Source: Talinum fruticosum
Lineage: Eukaryota > Streptophyta > Magnoliopsida > Caryophyllales > Talinaceae
Direction of reading: 5' to 3'
Assembly (NCBI GenBank): GCA_021018815.1
Contig: JAITYX010000066.1
Location: forward strand, 1,302,001 to 1,366,000
Length of the DNA: 64,000 nt
Shown here: piece after piece, positions 46,287 through 58,140 of the stretch
How the letters are laid out: each line of letters starts with the position of its first letter
How positions within the stretch are numbered: the stretch's first letter is position 1
Position numbers and translations under genes: made by a program
Notes under the pieces: generated by a model
Database searches by the model: none
What the model was told of the DNA's origin: nothing
Seen by the model: the letters and a program-made list of their open reading frames with translations, nothing else

Positions 46287-48231
46287 TGTAGGAACCACAA
46301 CCTATCGGGGCCCACCAAGCTTCCCCACTTGTGTTAGGTCTCTTTTAGAAAGTTGCCTTTAGAATGTGGGGATGAACTTTTTATTAAGATTTTCAAGTTT
46401 TATTAAATTTAATTCAAAGCGAATTAAGCAATGTTGAATGACGGTTTTATTAAACATTTTATTTTAGTAATTATTTTCGAAGTCCTGGGATATTATCTCT
46501 TAATCGAAAAATAAAAATTAGGGTTTCTATTCTGCCGTGAGGCTTTAGGGCCAGATCGGTATGAAAACACCAATCTGGATCGAAGCCTCACCCACTAGCT
46601 GTCCGGCGTTGGCCGAGCCAACGCCGTACGGTGAGCGGCACCAGCCGATGGCCATGGCTGAAGTAATTCAACCTTGGCTTCGGAGTGGCTGGTAGATCTA
46701 GAATCCCTTCTTTCTTTTATCCTATAGTGAGAAAAATCAAGATACAATACAATAGAAATAAAGCAAAAGAGGAGTCGCCAAGTAAATTTTTAGGAAAGAA
46801 AAACTAACAAAAACATAAAAGTAAAATTTGCTCTCTCGATCTTAATATGGAAAAACCAAGACCGAAAAAGGCTAACAATGACTCCATCGGTCTTTGAGCC
46901 GAGAATCGGATTCGGGCGGGTACGAAACGTAGGGATAAGCCCTTCTATTCTGCCCGTCGGAAGACATGCGATAAAGAATTAAAGCAACCAAGACAATAAT
47001 AAAAGAAAGCGATAAAAGCAAAAGGAGAAGGCAGAGTGAAAAGAAAAGAAAGAGAAAACTTAAAAGATTACATTGGGGGGAGGAATTAAAAACAATACAT
47101 CATTGGTCCACAATATGGAAAGCGGTAAATAAATCATAAAAATAATTAAACCGTTTTAAAAGCTGGATTTGTACCCTCGGGTTGTCCTACCTACCGATCC
47201 GGATCTCGGATATGGATCTCTTGATGCGACGACGGTGAATCAAGGAAGGCTTTTTGTGAGTATTTTATGGAGATAGGTAAGTAGATAGATGTATGATGAG
47301 GCTTTTGGGTTCGGATGTGGTGAGATTAGAGTAGAATGGGAATAGGTTGAAAAGAGACCAAGAGATCATAATACCAAAGAGAGTATTCAGTAGGACTTAG
47401 GCAGATTTAAGCAGCGTGAAGTTAAGGCGTGAAAGTCGTGTGGGAATGAAAGACAAGGCTCTCTATTTATAGGGAGAGGTTAGGTCAAGGAATAACCTAG
47501 GGTTTGTATGCAGCTAGCCATCTAGAACAGTTGAAAATAAACAGGGCCAAGATATCACAAGATTAAACTGGATAAGAAGAGATAAACTCGGATAGAACCA
47601 GGAAGGCGAGCGTCGATCACAAGAGGCCGCATAGGATTTCATGCCCTAGTGTGCTTCCAAGGGAGTCTCCAGGGCAAAACGCAATGTTCTACTTACTATT
47701 TTGGGGTGGCAGAGCGCTGGCTATAGCACATTTCCAAAAATGGAAAGTTTTAATTTTTTGCAAGTTTCCATTTTGGCAAGTTTCTATTTTTGGCAAGTTT
47801 CATTTTTGGTGTGGGATGCGTGCTCCTAGTTTCGGGCGGACTATCTTGGAGTAAAAACCAAGTACTTTGATGCTTGTGATCATGAAATGCAGCGTCTAAT
47901 GTCGTCTTGAGGCCTTCAGCTGCTTGTCTGGTTGGACTCGAAGTAAAATGCGTATTCCGAGCCTGGAATTTCCCGATGTGCGGCACTCGGACTCCGTTGT
48001 CTCTTGAGGCTTGACCCAGCTTTTGGATCGTCCAAAAGAAAAGGGGATTTTTGGATCGACCCAAGGCAAAAGGTTATTATATGGTGCTAAGGGTTCTTTG
48101 TGGTTTATCGGCTTCGTCGCACCAATCGAACATAGTCCGAGATCCAAATACTCAAACAGGACTCGGGATTATCATCATTAGGCCAACAAATAAAAAATAG
48201 AGAAAAGGATGACACTTTTTTGGTGTCTACA
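46287..48231 (-). repeat. 3' LTR of retroelement #1
   Basis: On - it begins TGTAGACACC and ends GGTTCCTACA, so TG..CA termini. Matches the other LTR along its length (ctctatttatagggagag; catctattt..cttacctatctcc; ggatctcttgatgcgacg) with many small differences. Confidence 0.9.
47463..47472 (-). promoter_or_regulatory. TATA box of 3' LTR
   Basis: On - CTATAAATAG, followed by agagag. The same word occurs at the equivalent place in the other LTR (52895-52886) and, as ctacaaatag, in retroelement #2. Confidence 0.6.
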
Positions 48232-48246
48232 GTTAGCCCCACTTTT
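48232..48246 (-). other. Polypurine tract of retroelement #1
   Basis: On - AAAAGTGGGGCTAAC immediately before the TGTAGACACC start of the 3' LTR. Purine-rich and in the expected place for plus-strand priming. Confidence 0.55.
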
Positions 48247-48299
48247 ACCGAGTCCGAAAGACGATGGTCAAAGTAGACACTAAAGGGTACTTACCTGGT

Positions 48300-49080
48300 G
48301 TTGTGTCGGATGGTGATTGAATTTGATGTGTCTGAAATTAGGTACCTTGTGGCTTGAACTCTTAATAGAGGGGCCTGGACTTGATCGGCGGAGTTTGAAG
48401 TCCGGGTTGTTGATTCTTGAACTTGGTCGCTTAGAGACCTGAAGTTCGGATTGGTGTGCTCAAACTTGACCATGTGCGTAGTCCGAAGCTTGGTGGGGAG
48501 CTTTAACTTGACTCAGGTAGTAAAGTCCGAAGTTCAGCTGGGGTGCCTGAACTTGACCACCTCTTGGATCTAAAGTTCGGCTGGGTGTGCCTAAACTTGA
48601 CCTTTCTTGGTCCGAAGCTTAGCTGAAAATTTACGTACTAACAGCTTTGTTAGCTAATAATTGAATGAGAATGATTTGAAGTGTTACTCGAAGATAATTT
48701 GTAATCGGATCATGCTTCAAATGTGGTTCCTTGATTTAGCCATGGAGTATTCCCGAAGTCTAGGCATGGTGTGTAAACCTTGACCGTTGTTGGGCCTAAA
48801 GCTTGACAGAGGGATGTCCGAACCTTGACCGTCGTTGGGCCTAAAGCTCAACTAAAGTGTCCGAACCTTGACTCGCTGCTGGGTCCGAAGCTCGACCGAG
48901 TTATGTTTGAACCTTGACCGCTACTAGGCCCGAAGCTCGACTAAATTGTGTCCGAACCTTGACCGCTGTTGGGCTCGAAGCTCGATAGGGCCGTGTCTCG
49001 AACCTCGACCACTCTTGGCTCGAGACTCGACCGGGTGTGTCCGAACCTTGATCGCCGTTGGGCTCGAATCTTGACTTCTA
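48300..49080 (-). repeat. Minisatellite, unit about 44 bp, inside retroelement #1
   Basis: Between 48775 and 49072 about seven units follow each other, each built as CGAACCTTGACCG .. TTGGGC .. CGAAGCTCGAC and ending in a GTGTC-like word. More diverged units extend left to about 48300 (ccgaagttcggctgggtgtg phrases). They create repetitive open frames that are not protein genes. Confidence 0.85.
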
Positions 49081-50310
49081 TCCACTTTCGTCGGAATAGG
49101 GATGACTCGCTTATCTTTATGTAGAAATTCTTGCTTAGACTTAGTCATTGGATGACCTGAAGTCCGCTTGCTTGAAAATATGATGTTCCATGAGGTGATG
49201 TGGCTCATCCGAAATTTAAGCTTTTAGTTTGTGTGCTAATAGCTCCTTTGTAATGTAGACGATTTGTGTCTTCCCCGAGTATTCTTGGAGTTGTTGTGGT
49301 TGCATAACCCTTCCAATCTTGAGCCCCCATGTTCTTCTTGAGTGCTTGTATCTAACTCTTCTTAAATGTTGGAGAGTTGGTGAGTTTCGATGGAGATTCC
49401 CTTTGAAGGTAGTAGTGCCTGGTGACCACTCGATGCCGATGTGATGCTTGATGCCGATTGACGCTTGATTGAATAATTCCTTATAGGGTGCTTTGTTATT
49501 TAATTTTTGTGTTTTTAGGAGTTTGACTTATGCAAAGGAGATGAATACAAGACTTTATTCTAAAAACAAATGCATTCTTTTATTAAGATGATGCAAAAAA
49601 ATTCAAAAAGACAAAGAAAAAGATGCACTTTTAGGCCCCATTCCCTAAAGTAGAGCCTCAAGAATGGTAAGATGCTTGAACTGCGATGTTCTGCCGCTAG
49701 TGGACCGTGCTCCTAACAGCTTTGGTGTTGAATCGGACCGGCATGCTTCTTGATGATTCTGTGCCATTTCGCATTAGTTTTTGCTCCTTTGGATAAGGCA
49801 AGTGGCCTTGATTTTGGGAATTGGAAATGGAAATAGGGATCAAGATTAGGATTCAAGCTAGACCTCATGGACTTCATACGTATCCACAATAATGGAAATT
49901 AGGCCTTCGTAGTTCAAAAGGAAAGTAATTTGGGTTTGGTTTTTTTTTTTTTTGGAAAACAGGAAAGGGAAATAGACTTATAATGGATAAGGAAAATGGG
50001 AAAAAGAAAGCATTGTTAGCATCCTTGATGAGTAATGGGCTCATTGGATGATCTTCTATGGGGAGATGGGGCTTAAGTGATTGACCCGAGGAAGACTCGA
50101 TCTTAGGAAAAAAGAAAAATGATATGCTTTTTTATTTGGATACACATAAAGGGATACAAAACAAATGGAATGGAATGTATGCAACGATGCTCATGATTTA
50201 ACCTGGAATTATTCTATGATTTGGCTAGTGCAAAACCGAAATGCATAGATGATTACACGTCATGGAAGATGAATTTGTTTTGGCTAAATGAGAAATGAAA
50301 ATGTAAAGCG
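49081..50310. other. Interior of retroelement #1 between minisatellites
   Basis: No retroviral-type protein motif in any frame that I can recognise. A T-run (49936-49953) and mixed non-coding DNA. Confidence 0.55.
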
Positions 50311-50985
50311 AGACTCACCTAATCTAAGATGAATTTTTGTTTGGCTGATGCAAATGAAAGACTCTCCTAATTAGAGATGAATTTTAATTTTTGCTAATGT
50401 GAAAATGAAATGAACGAACTCACCTACTTTGAGATGGATTTTAATTTGGCTAATGCAAAAAAAAAAAAAAAAAAGAAAAAGGATGGACTCACCTTAATTG
50501 AGATGAATTTGCTTTGGATAAATGCAAAAAGGAAATGCAAATATGGACTCACCTTAATTGAGATGAAGTTTAATTTGGGCTAATGCAAATGAAATACGGA
50601 CTCACCGTAATTGAGATGAAAAAAATGAAATGCAAATATAGATTCACCTATTTTGAGATAATTTTGACTTTGGCTAAATGCAAAAATGAAATGTAAATAT
50701 GGGCACCTTAATTGAGATGAAGTTTATTTGGGCAATGCAAATGAAATGCAAGATTAGACTCACCAACTTTGAGATGATTTTGACTTCGGCTAAATGCAAA
50801 AAGAAATACAAATATGGACTCACCTATTTTGAGATGATTTTGACTTTGGCTAAATGCAAAAAGGAAATGCAAATATGGATTCAACTATTTGAGATGAAAT
50901 TTATTTTGGCTAATGCAAAAATGAACTGCAGACTCACCTTAAGAGGGATGATTTTTTGTTTAGCTAATGCAAATAACGGATGAAT
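50311..50985 (-). repeat. Minisatellite, unit about 55-60 bp, leader of retroelement #1
   Basis: About twelve units of the pattern ACTCACCT..TTGAGATGA, TTTTGGCTAATGCAAA, ATGAAATGCAAATATGG. It sits 0.6-1.3 kb downstream of the primer-binding site in element orientation. The same minisatellite, in opposite strand orientation, is at 63185-63745 in retroelement #2. Confidence 0.9.
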
Positions 50986-51598
50986 GGACCAACCTAAAAG
51001 GGAAAAAAATTTGGACATTTTGGCTAAAATGCACATAATTGGACCGACTCAAAAATTTTTATTTTTATTTTATTTTTGCACCCATGTAAGAATTATTCGA
51101 GTGCTCCTCACCTATCCCTAGAGGGTCACAAGCGGAAGATTAAATCGAAAAATACAAACACTCATTCAAGCATGTAAATGCAGCAAGGACCACCTAAAAA
51201 GTTCAAGAAGTTTTATGGTCAAAGAGTTCAAGAGTTTGGATACATGGTGACATGTAATATGAGAATTTGGTGCCCCATGAGTTGCACGGATAAGGATACC
51301 AACCAGAATTCTCGGTGCCTCTTGGTGAACCAAAGGATTTAGCCTAAGAGTACATGCTACGAGGGAGGAGGTACCATTTCCTCGGGCAATCAAGCCTAGT
51401 TGGGCCCACCTAAAGGAACCAAGTGGCAGCCTCTCTCTAGAAAAGGTAAACGAGTGGGTATAATAAAGTTTTCCTAGTGGTTAAAAACAATATTTAAACT
51501 AGTTCAAAGGTTGCTAAATGCAGGATGTCTAATGCAAGCATATCATTAAAACACATTACTCAAATTTTAAAGTTTCACCCTCTCAATAAATGATTTAT

Positions 51599-51616
51599 CC
51601 CCAGTGGAGTCGCCAC
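51599..51616 (-). other. Primer-binding site of retroelement #1
   Basis: On - GTGGCGACTCCACTGGGG directly follows the 5' LTR end. TGGCGACTCC.CTGGGGA resembles the tRNA-Arg-type sites I recall for Tat/Ogre gypsy elements; the tRNA was not checked. Confidence 0.65.
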
Positions 51617-53638
51617 TAAAGGAACCACGGCCGGCCGGGACCCATCGAGCTACCCCACTTGTGTCGAGTCTCTTTTTAAAGATTGATTTTGAAGATAGTT
51701 TTAGAAAGTCGGTTTTGGAATGTGGGGATGAACCTTTTATTAAGATTTTAGAGTTTTATTAAATCTAATTTAAAGTGAATTAAGCAATGTTGAATGGCAG
51801 TTTTATTAACCATTTATTTTAATAATTATTTTCGAAGTCTCGGGATATTATCTCTTAACTAAAAAATAAAAATTAGGGTTTCTATTTCGCTCGAGGCTTT
51901 AGGGCCGATTAGTGTGAAAACACCAATCTGGATCGAAGCCTCAACTACTGGCTATCCGGCGCCCGCTAGAGCCAACGTCGTACGGTGAGGGACGCCGGCC
52001 GGTGGCCGTGGCTAAAGTAATTCAGCCTCGGCTTCGGCCTGGCTGGCGGATCTAGAATCCCTTCTTTCTTTTATCCTGTAGTGAGAAAAACCGAGATGCA
52101 ATGCAATAGAAATAAAGCAAAAGAGGAGTCGCCGATCGGTTTTAGGAAAGAAAAACTAACAAAAACATAAAAGTAAAATTTTCTCTCTCGATCTTAATAT
52201 GGGAAAACCAAGACCGAAAAATGCCAACAATGACTCCATCGGTCTTTGAACCAAGAATCGGATTCGGGGCGAGGGTGCGAAAGCGAGGATAAACCTTTCC
52301 GTTCGTCCGTCCGAAGACGACCATTACTAGTTCGAGTAGTGAATTAAAATAATTTAAAGTAAGCAAGCAAGTAAGCAACAACATGCGATAAAGAATTAAA
52401 GCAATCAAGACAATAATAAAAGAAAGCGATAAAAACGAAAGGAGAAGGCAAAGTGAAAACAAAAGAAAGCAAAAAACTAAAAGATTTACATCGAGCACGG
52501 AGGAATTAAAAACGATATATCATTGGTCCATAATTCGGAAAGCGGTAAAGAAAGCATAAAAATAAATAAACAGTTTTAAAAGCTGGATCTTTGTCCTCTG
52601 TTGTCCCACCTGCTGATGTGGATCTCGGATCCGGATCTCTTGATGCGACGGTGGTGAATTATAGAAGGCATTTTGTGAGTATTTTGTGGAGATAGGTAAG
52701 TAGATAGATGTATGACGAGGCTTTTTGGGTTAAGATGTGGTGAGAGATTAGAGAGTAGAATGGGAATAGGATGGAAAGAGACCAAGAGATCGGAATACAA
52801 AAGAGAGTCTTCGAGTGGCTTTTAGGCGATTTCAACGGTGTAAGGTTAAGGTAGGAAGTCGTGTGGGAATGAGAGTCAAGACTCTCTATTTATAGGGAGA
52901 GGTTAGGTCAAGGAATGACCTAGGGTTTGCATGCAGCTAGCCATCCGAACTCGCTGAAAATAAATCGAGCCAAGATATCATAAGATTAAACCGGATAAGA
53001 AGAGATAAACCCGAATAGAATCGGGAAGGCGAGCACCGGCCACAAGAGGCTGCCTAGGTTTTTGTGCCCTACCATGCTTCCAAAGTAGTCTCCAGGGCAA
53101 AATGCGAGTGTTCCAGTTACTATTTTGGGGTGGCAAACGCCGATCATAGCACCTTTCCAAAAATGGAAAGTTTTCATTTTTGATAGGTTTCTATTTTTGG
53201 CGGGTTTCATTTTTGGTGTGAGATGTGTGCTCCTAGTCTCGGGTGGACTGTCTTGGAGCCACAACACAGCACTTTGATGCTTGTGATCATGAAATGCAGC
53301 ATGAAACGTCGTCTTGAGGTCTTCGACTCCTTGCTTGGTTGGATTGAGGTAAAATGCAGTATTCGATCCTGGAATTTCCGTGCACGCGACACTCGGACTC
53401 TGTTGGCTCTAGAGGCTTTGCCCGATTTTGGATCGTCCGAAAGAAATGAGGATTTTTGGATCAACCCAAGGCAAAAGGTTATTTATGTGATGCTTGGGGG
53501 TTCTTTGTGGTTTATCGGCTTCGTCGCACCAATTGAACACGATGCGAGATCTAAATCCTCAAACAGGACTCGGGATTATCATCATCGGGCCAACAAATAA
53601 AAAACAGAGAAAAGGATGACATTTTTTTGGTGTCTATA
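51617..53638 (-). repeat. 5' LTR of retroelement #1
   Basis: On - it begins TATAGACACC at 53638 (G to A at the second base of the usual TG) and ends near GGTTCCTTTA at 51617. Longer than the partner LTR by about 80 bp, partly from a segment at about 52320-52380. The divergence indicates an old insertion. Confidence 0.88.
52886..52895 (-). promoter_or_regulatory. TATA box of 5' LTR
   Basis: CTATAAATAG on -, the likely core promoter driving element transcription towards lower coordinates. Confidence 0.6.
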
Positions 53639-53872
53639 GTACTTATATATTAAGTAATATCAAATGAAAAACTAATTTAATGCTAAGCAAGATAACATCA
53701 CCTTTACGGGGACAATAGTTGGGTTTGATTTTGCACATGGGCCTCTCGAGCCTCCCAAATAATTAATACATAACGAGAGCACAATTTTTCAATCGGATGA
53801 TAAATAAAATTTAAATTAACATACAATTGAAAAGAATACTTAACAAAAAAGCATAAAATAATTAAGTGATGA

Positions 53873-53979
53873 ACTCACGAGTCGAGCACGTTCTTGATAT
53901 CTTTCCTCATGGGGTGACCCGAGAGGATCAAGCCGATAGCGACGTTGCTCTTCGGACATATGGCAACAAGCATCCAGTG
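53873..53979 (-). pseudogene. Ulp1/C48 peptidase-like relic, His-box part (CACTA #3)
   Basis: On - reads HWMLVAICPKSNVAIGLDPL then GSPHEERYQERARL. H-W followed by a hydrophobic strand and a D/P-L is the His/Asp portion of C48 peptidases. The equivalent in CACTA #1 (8566-8670) is HH-stop-MLAALYTRANMAYSV. The hAT element 53988-58382 inserted just upstream (its target duplication starts one base from the H codon). Confidence 0.65.
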
Positions 53980-54353
53980 TTGGCTACTAGGGGTGTGCAA
54001 AACCGGTTAATCGCGTTAACCGGAATTTCGGATAGTGAAAACCCGAACCGTAATCGATCCGAATTTTCCGGTTAACCGATATTTCGATTAACCGAATTTT
54101 CGGATCGCAAATTTCCCGATCCCTAACCGAACCGAAAAGTCCGGTTAACCGGAAAAATCGGATCGGTTTACGGTTAACCTTTATTTGAAAAAAAATTTCA
54201 AAGTTTTGCAAAATTAAATCTAAAAATCTGTTTACGGCAGACAAGTTACGACGAAATGAAATCTAAAAATCATAGTAGCAAAACAAATTGTTCTTGAACA
54301 CTAGGCAGCGAGTGGGCGATTACGACAAGTTACAGACAAAACAAATTGTTTCG

Positions 54354-55157
54354 CAGCGAGCAGCGAGCACATTCAAGCATATTCATGGACGGATTCAGCC
54401 TTCGAGCAGTAGCAGCGAGTGGCGGATTCGAGCGAGTAGTGGCGGCAGCGCAGCAGCAATGACGGCGATAGCAGCGGCAAGACCGGTGGCAGCACCCGCA
54501 GCACCAACGAGCAGCACAACCAGCTCCATTTACCGGTCACATGTCATCCGATGCGGCCATAGATTCGTCAATAGCAATTGTGGGTTGATTCAAAGTCAAG
54601 TCTTCCATACCTAAAAATTAATTTCATTTTGAATTAGTTTAATATTATTCTTCAAATTAAAATTGATATAAAACAATAATAAATATGAATAATAAATGTA
54701 TAATTACAATAGGGATAAGAAAACTTACCATTCTCTAAATCCTCCAATTGAAGAATGGCAGCGAGCAGCGAGCACATTCAAGCATATTCATGGACGATTC
54801 AGCCTTCGAGCGATAGCAGCGATGGGCGGATTCGAGCGAGTAGTGGCGGCGGCAGCAGCAATGGCGGCAGAGTAGGCAGCGGCACCGGTGGCAACACCCG
54901 CAGCACCAACGAGCAGCACAACCAGCTCCATTTACCGGTCACATGTCATCCGATGCGGCCATAGATTCGTCAATAGCAATTGTGGGTTGATTCAAAGTCA
55001 AGTCTTCCATACCTAAAAATTAATTTCATTTTGAATTAGTTTAATATTATTCTTCAAATTAAAATTGATATAAAACAATAATAAATATGAATAATAAATG
55101 TATAATTACAATAGGGATAAGAAAACTTACCATTCTCTAAATCCTCCAATTGAAGAA
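54354..55157 (-). repeat. 403-bp tandem duplication of transposase 3' end
   Basis: Copies 54354-54755 and 54757-55157 are nearly identical (cagcgagcacattcaagc, ggtcacatgtcatccgatgc, cctccaattgaagaa in both). Each contains the last intron and last exon of the hAT transposase, so a spare terminal exon lies at 54608-54535. Small differences (aatgacggcg versus aatggcggc) show slight divergence. Confidence 0.9.
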
Positions 55158-57297
55158 AATTCTCCTCTATTATGAGAGGGCCATGTGACTTGCGTAGCCA
55201 ATCTTGAGCACAAATAAGAGCTTCTACCATTCTAGGAGTCAAAGAAGTGCGGAAGGAATCAAGTACTCTACCTCCGGTGTTAAAAGCGGACTCGGAAGCA
55301 ACCGTAGAAACTGGCATAGCAAGCACATCTCGAGCCATCAAAGTAAGAATAGGATATCGCTTCGTTTGATCCCTCCAAAATTGTAAAATGTCAAATCCAT
55401 CGTCATTTTGCTCACACTCATCACACAAATATTTATCAAGCTCACTTTTCTTTTCACTCTCTAGTGTCCCCTTCTCTCTTTTGTATTTCATATTTAGAAG
55501 TTGATTCACATCCATCACTTTGCTAATGCAATGAACACTAGAAACCGAAGGAGAGACACAACTTGATGTTTCCATTTTCTTCTTTGGTTGAGGTAGAGAA
55601 GATGCATAGAAATCAAACATGGACCTTAAAGTGACCTTGATCTTGAGGAACAACATGTTTGCACTCTCATCAACATAATTGCTCCTAACAAGCCACTCAA
55701 CATAGTCTAACTTGTACCTTGGGTCAAGAACTAGGGCAATGAATAACAAAATATTGATATTATCAACATTTGCCCAATACTTCTCATATTTGCCCTTCAT
55801 TGCATAAGCCATGTTCCTAATGTAGTCATTCTCATCATCACAATATGTAGATATTGCTAACCCAACTCCATATATTTGAGGCATATAAGTATTACCCGTC
55901 ACATAAAGACATCCGGACAACATCAAAGTTGTTTCATAAAAGATTTTCAGGAAAGGTAAAAATGCCTCAATTCTATTCCAATCATGTGGAGTAGGAGCAC
56001 CCCTATATTTTCTCAACTCTTTCACATATTGACCACCTTTAGATTCCAAGTTACTAAATGCTTGTTTGAACTTGGAAGCACATTCAAGCATCAAATATGT
56101 GGAATTCCATCTTGTTTCAATATCTAAACAAACAAGGCCTTTACTATCAATATTTTCCTCTTGGACACAAGCTTTAAACTTTTGAAGCCTAGCAGAGAAG
56201 ACCTTACAAATCTTACAAGCAGCACGAACTTTAACAATTGAAGGATCAAGTTCCTTTAATCCATCTTTCACAACAAGATTCAATATATGTGCAACACATC
56301 TCATATGCAAGTACTTCCCATCCAAAATAGTACCCCCCAATGGTTAATTCTTCTTTTCGGATATTGAATGGCTACATCATTTGAGCTTGCATTATCAACG
56401 ATAATAGTCAAAATATTCTTCAATTCCCATTCAATCAAGCACTTCTCTACAGACCCTCCCAATCAATTCCCAGAATGGCCAGCAATAGGACAAAAATTAA
56501 TTATCCTCTTATGCATCTTCCAATCATCATCAATAAAATGTGCAAGTGAGACACATATAACTCAAATTTTGCCCCGAAGTCCAAGTATCGGTGGTGAAAC
56601 AAACTCTTGAAGACAATTTTTGAAAGAAAGTTTTCAGTTTGTTCCTTTCATCAATAAAGAGTGCATAACAATCTCTAGTTATTGTGTACCTTGAAGGGGA
56701 ACAAATTCGAGTCGCATGAATTTGCAAAAATCACGAAAACCTTCACGTTCCACAAATATAAAAGGCAACTCATCCATAATAATCATTTTTGCAAGGGATT
56801 TTCTAGTAGCATCATGATCAAATTGCCAACACCGAGGGACACTCACAGTTTGCACAGCACCCATCCTCATTGACAATGGTCTCACTATGAAAATCAATCA
56901 ATTTTTGTTTCCTATCAAAGTTTGCAGGATACCTCTTACACCTAATCAAATGATTTTTCAAAGCACTAGTCCCATTTTTAGAAGAGGCTCGAATCAACCT
57001 ACTACGAGTATTTGCACTTTACTTGTTCTTCAACTTGAGTTTCATGAAAATGACACCAATATTCAGATTTTTCTTTTTCTTACCACTAGCTTCGGGTCGA
57101 GGTGGCTTACTTACACTTCGACTTGTCCGATGTTTATGCTCCTTTTAATCTCCTTAGCTTGCACATCAACTTCTCGCCTCTAGATCCTCCACTTCCATGT
57201 AAGTATGGTCATCACTGTCACTTTCATCTTCAACTATGTTGACATGAACATCATCCGAATCCATATTACAATTGCTATTGCTAGAGCTCGAAAACAT
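54939..57297 (-). pseudogene. hAT transposase, BED zinc finger / RICESLEEPER-like, frameshifted
   Basis: On -, a plausible start ATG at 57297 gives MFSSSSNSN and an acidic stretch. The BED finger tail at about 57000-56930 reads SALKNHLIRCKRYP. Then MIIMDELPFIFVEREGFRDF, RDCYALFIDERNKLKTFF and TTDTWTSGQNLSYM follow (56785-56530), each separated by frameshifts. The 428-codon open part (56340-55054) has HMRCVAHILNLVVKDGLKEL, TRWNSTYLML, MAYAMKGKYEKYW and VLDPRYKLDYV. The C-terminal hAT dimerisation domain reads FDILQFWRDQTKRYPIL, LAMPVSTVASESAF and RVLDSFRTSLTP. The last intron is 55130-55013 (GTAAGT..TTTTAG); the last exon 55012-54939 ends ESMAASDDM. Order and motifs match Ac-like domesticated and mobile hAT proteins. 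At least four frameshifts in the N-terminal half make it inactive as written, while the C-terminal 40 percent is intact. Confidence 0.9.
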
Positions 57298-57715
57298 TAA
57301 TCCCTACACACAAACCCTAGCAGAGAATAAATCAAAATGTCATTATCGGGACTGATTTTCGGATTTCTCAAATACAAGTAAGAAATCAGTACAAGGACTC
57401 AATACAAGGACTCTATAATCAGTACTGATTTTCGTCCATACAAAATTCAAATACAAGTTCATTTACTAGAAAATTTCGTCCATAATCAGTACAAGGACTC
57501 AATATAAGTAAGAAATCAGTAGTAGGGGTAACGAATTTTGTCTATAATCATTGATTTTCAAATAGAATAAATCAAAAAAATTCATTATCAATGCAATGCA
57601 CATGAATTCCGAGTCGTCTATATTATCAAAGTACTGATTTTCGCCATCTACACCAAAAACACGAATTTTGCAAAAAAAAAAAAAAAAGGAGAGAGAGGGG
57701 GAACCCGAGTCGAGC

Positions 57716-58140
57716 GTCGCCGGCCGATAATAGTGGGTAGGTCGCCGGTAGGTAGCCGATTGCCGTAGAACGAGGACGAGAGGAGGAGGCAGAGGGAGAG
57801 AGAGAGGAGGGGAGCGGGAGCGACAACCGGGCGACAGTAACCGCAGACAAGAGAGTGAGAGGAGCGACGTTGGGCCGGTTATCGTCGGCAGATCGCCGGT
57901 AGGTCGCCTTTAGGTAGCCGATTGTCGTTGAACGAGGACGAGAGGAGGAGGCGAGAGGGAGAGAAAGAGGAGGGGAGCGGGAGCGACAACCGGGCGACAG
58001 TAACCGCAGCAAGAGAGTGAGAGGAGCGACGCGGGCCGGTTATCGTCGGCAGATCGCCGGTAGGTCGGCTGGTTGCTCGCCGCGAACGAGGACGAGAGGG
58101 GAGGAAGAGCGAGAGAGAGAGGAGCAGCAAGAGAGTGAGA
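57716..58140. repeat. GC-rich tandem repeat, unit about 175 bp
   Basis: Phrases aacgaggacgagaggaggag, ggggagcgggagcgacaacc and gggcgacagtaaccgcag recur in two full units plus a partial third. GC-rich against an AT-rich background. On - they give low-complexity Ser/Leu/Pro frames, which I reject as genes. Located between the right subterminal array and the transposase start, where the transposase promoter would lie. Confidence 0.85.

Larger units (their letters stand above)
46287..53638 (-). mobile_element. Non-autonomous LTR retroelement #1 (LARD-like), TSD GTACT
   Basis: Two LTRs of about 1.95-2.0 kb (46287-48231 and 51617-53638) bracket a 3.4 kb interior. The flanking 5-bp duplication GTACT is perfect (46282-46286 and 53639-53643). 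The orientation is -: the 5' LTR is the right-hand copy, followed on - by a primer-binding site at 51616-51599, and a purine-rich stretch precedes the 3' LTR at 48246-48232. The interior has no gag, protease, reverse transcriptase or integrase frame. Instead it holds two minisatellite blocks (50311-50985 and 48300-49080). Absence of coding with long LTRs fits a large retrotransposon derivative (LARD). The primer site suggests the Ty3/gypsy Tat branch, from memory only. Confidence 0.9.

Noticed and set aside
47651..48147. ORFs of 60-104 aa in the LTRs (also 53207-53600, 60839-61201, 61701-62009)
   Set aside because: They lie in LTR sequence, are not conserved in frame between LTR copies and carry no motif.
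50311..50985. Possible CRISPR-like array
   Set aside because: Repeat and spacer are not distinct (the whole unit repeats and drifts). The context is an LTR retroelement in a plant genome.
46287..53638. Segmental duplication of about 2 kb
   Set aside because: TG..CA ends, primer site, purine tract and a perfect 5-bp target duplication identify the two copies as LTRs.
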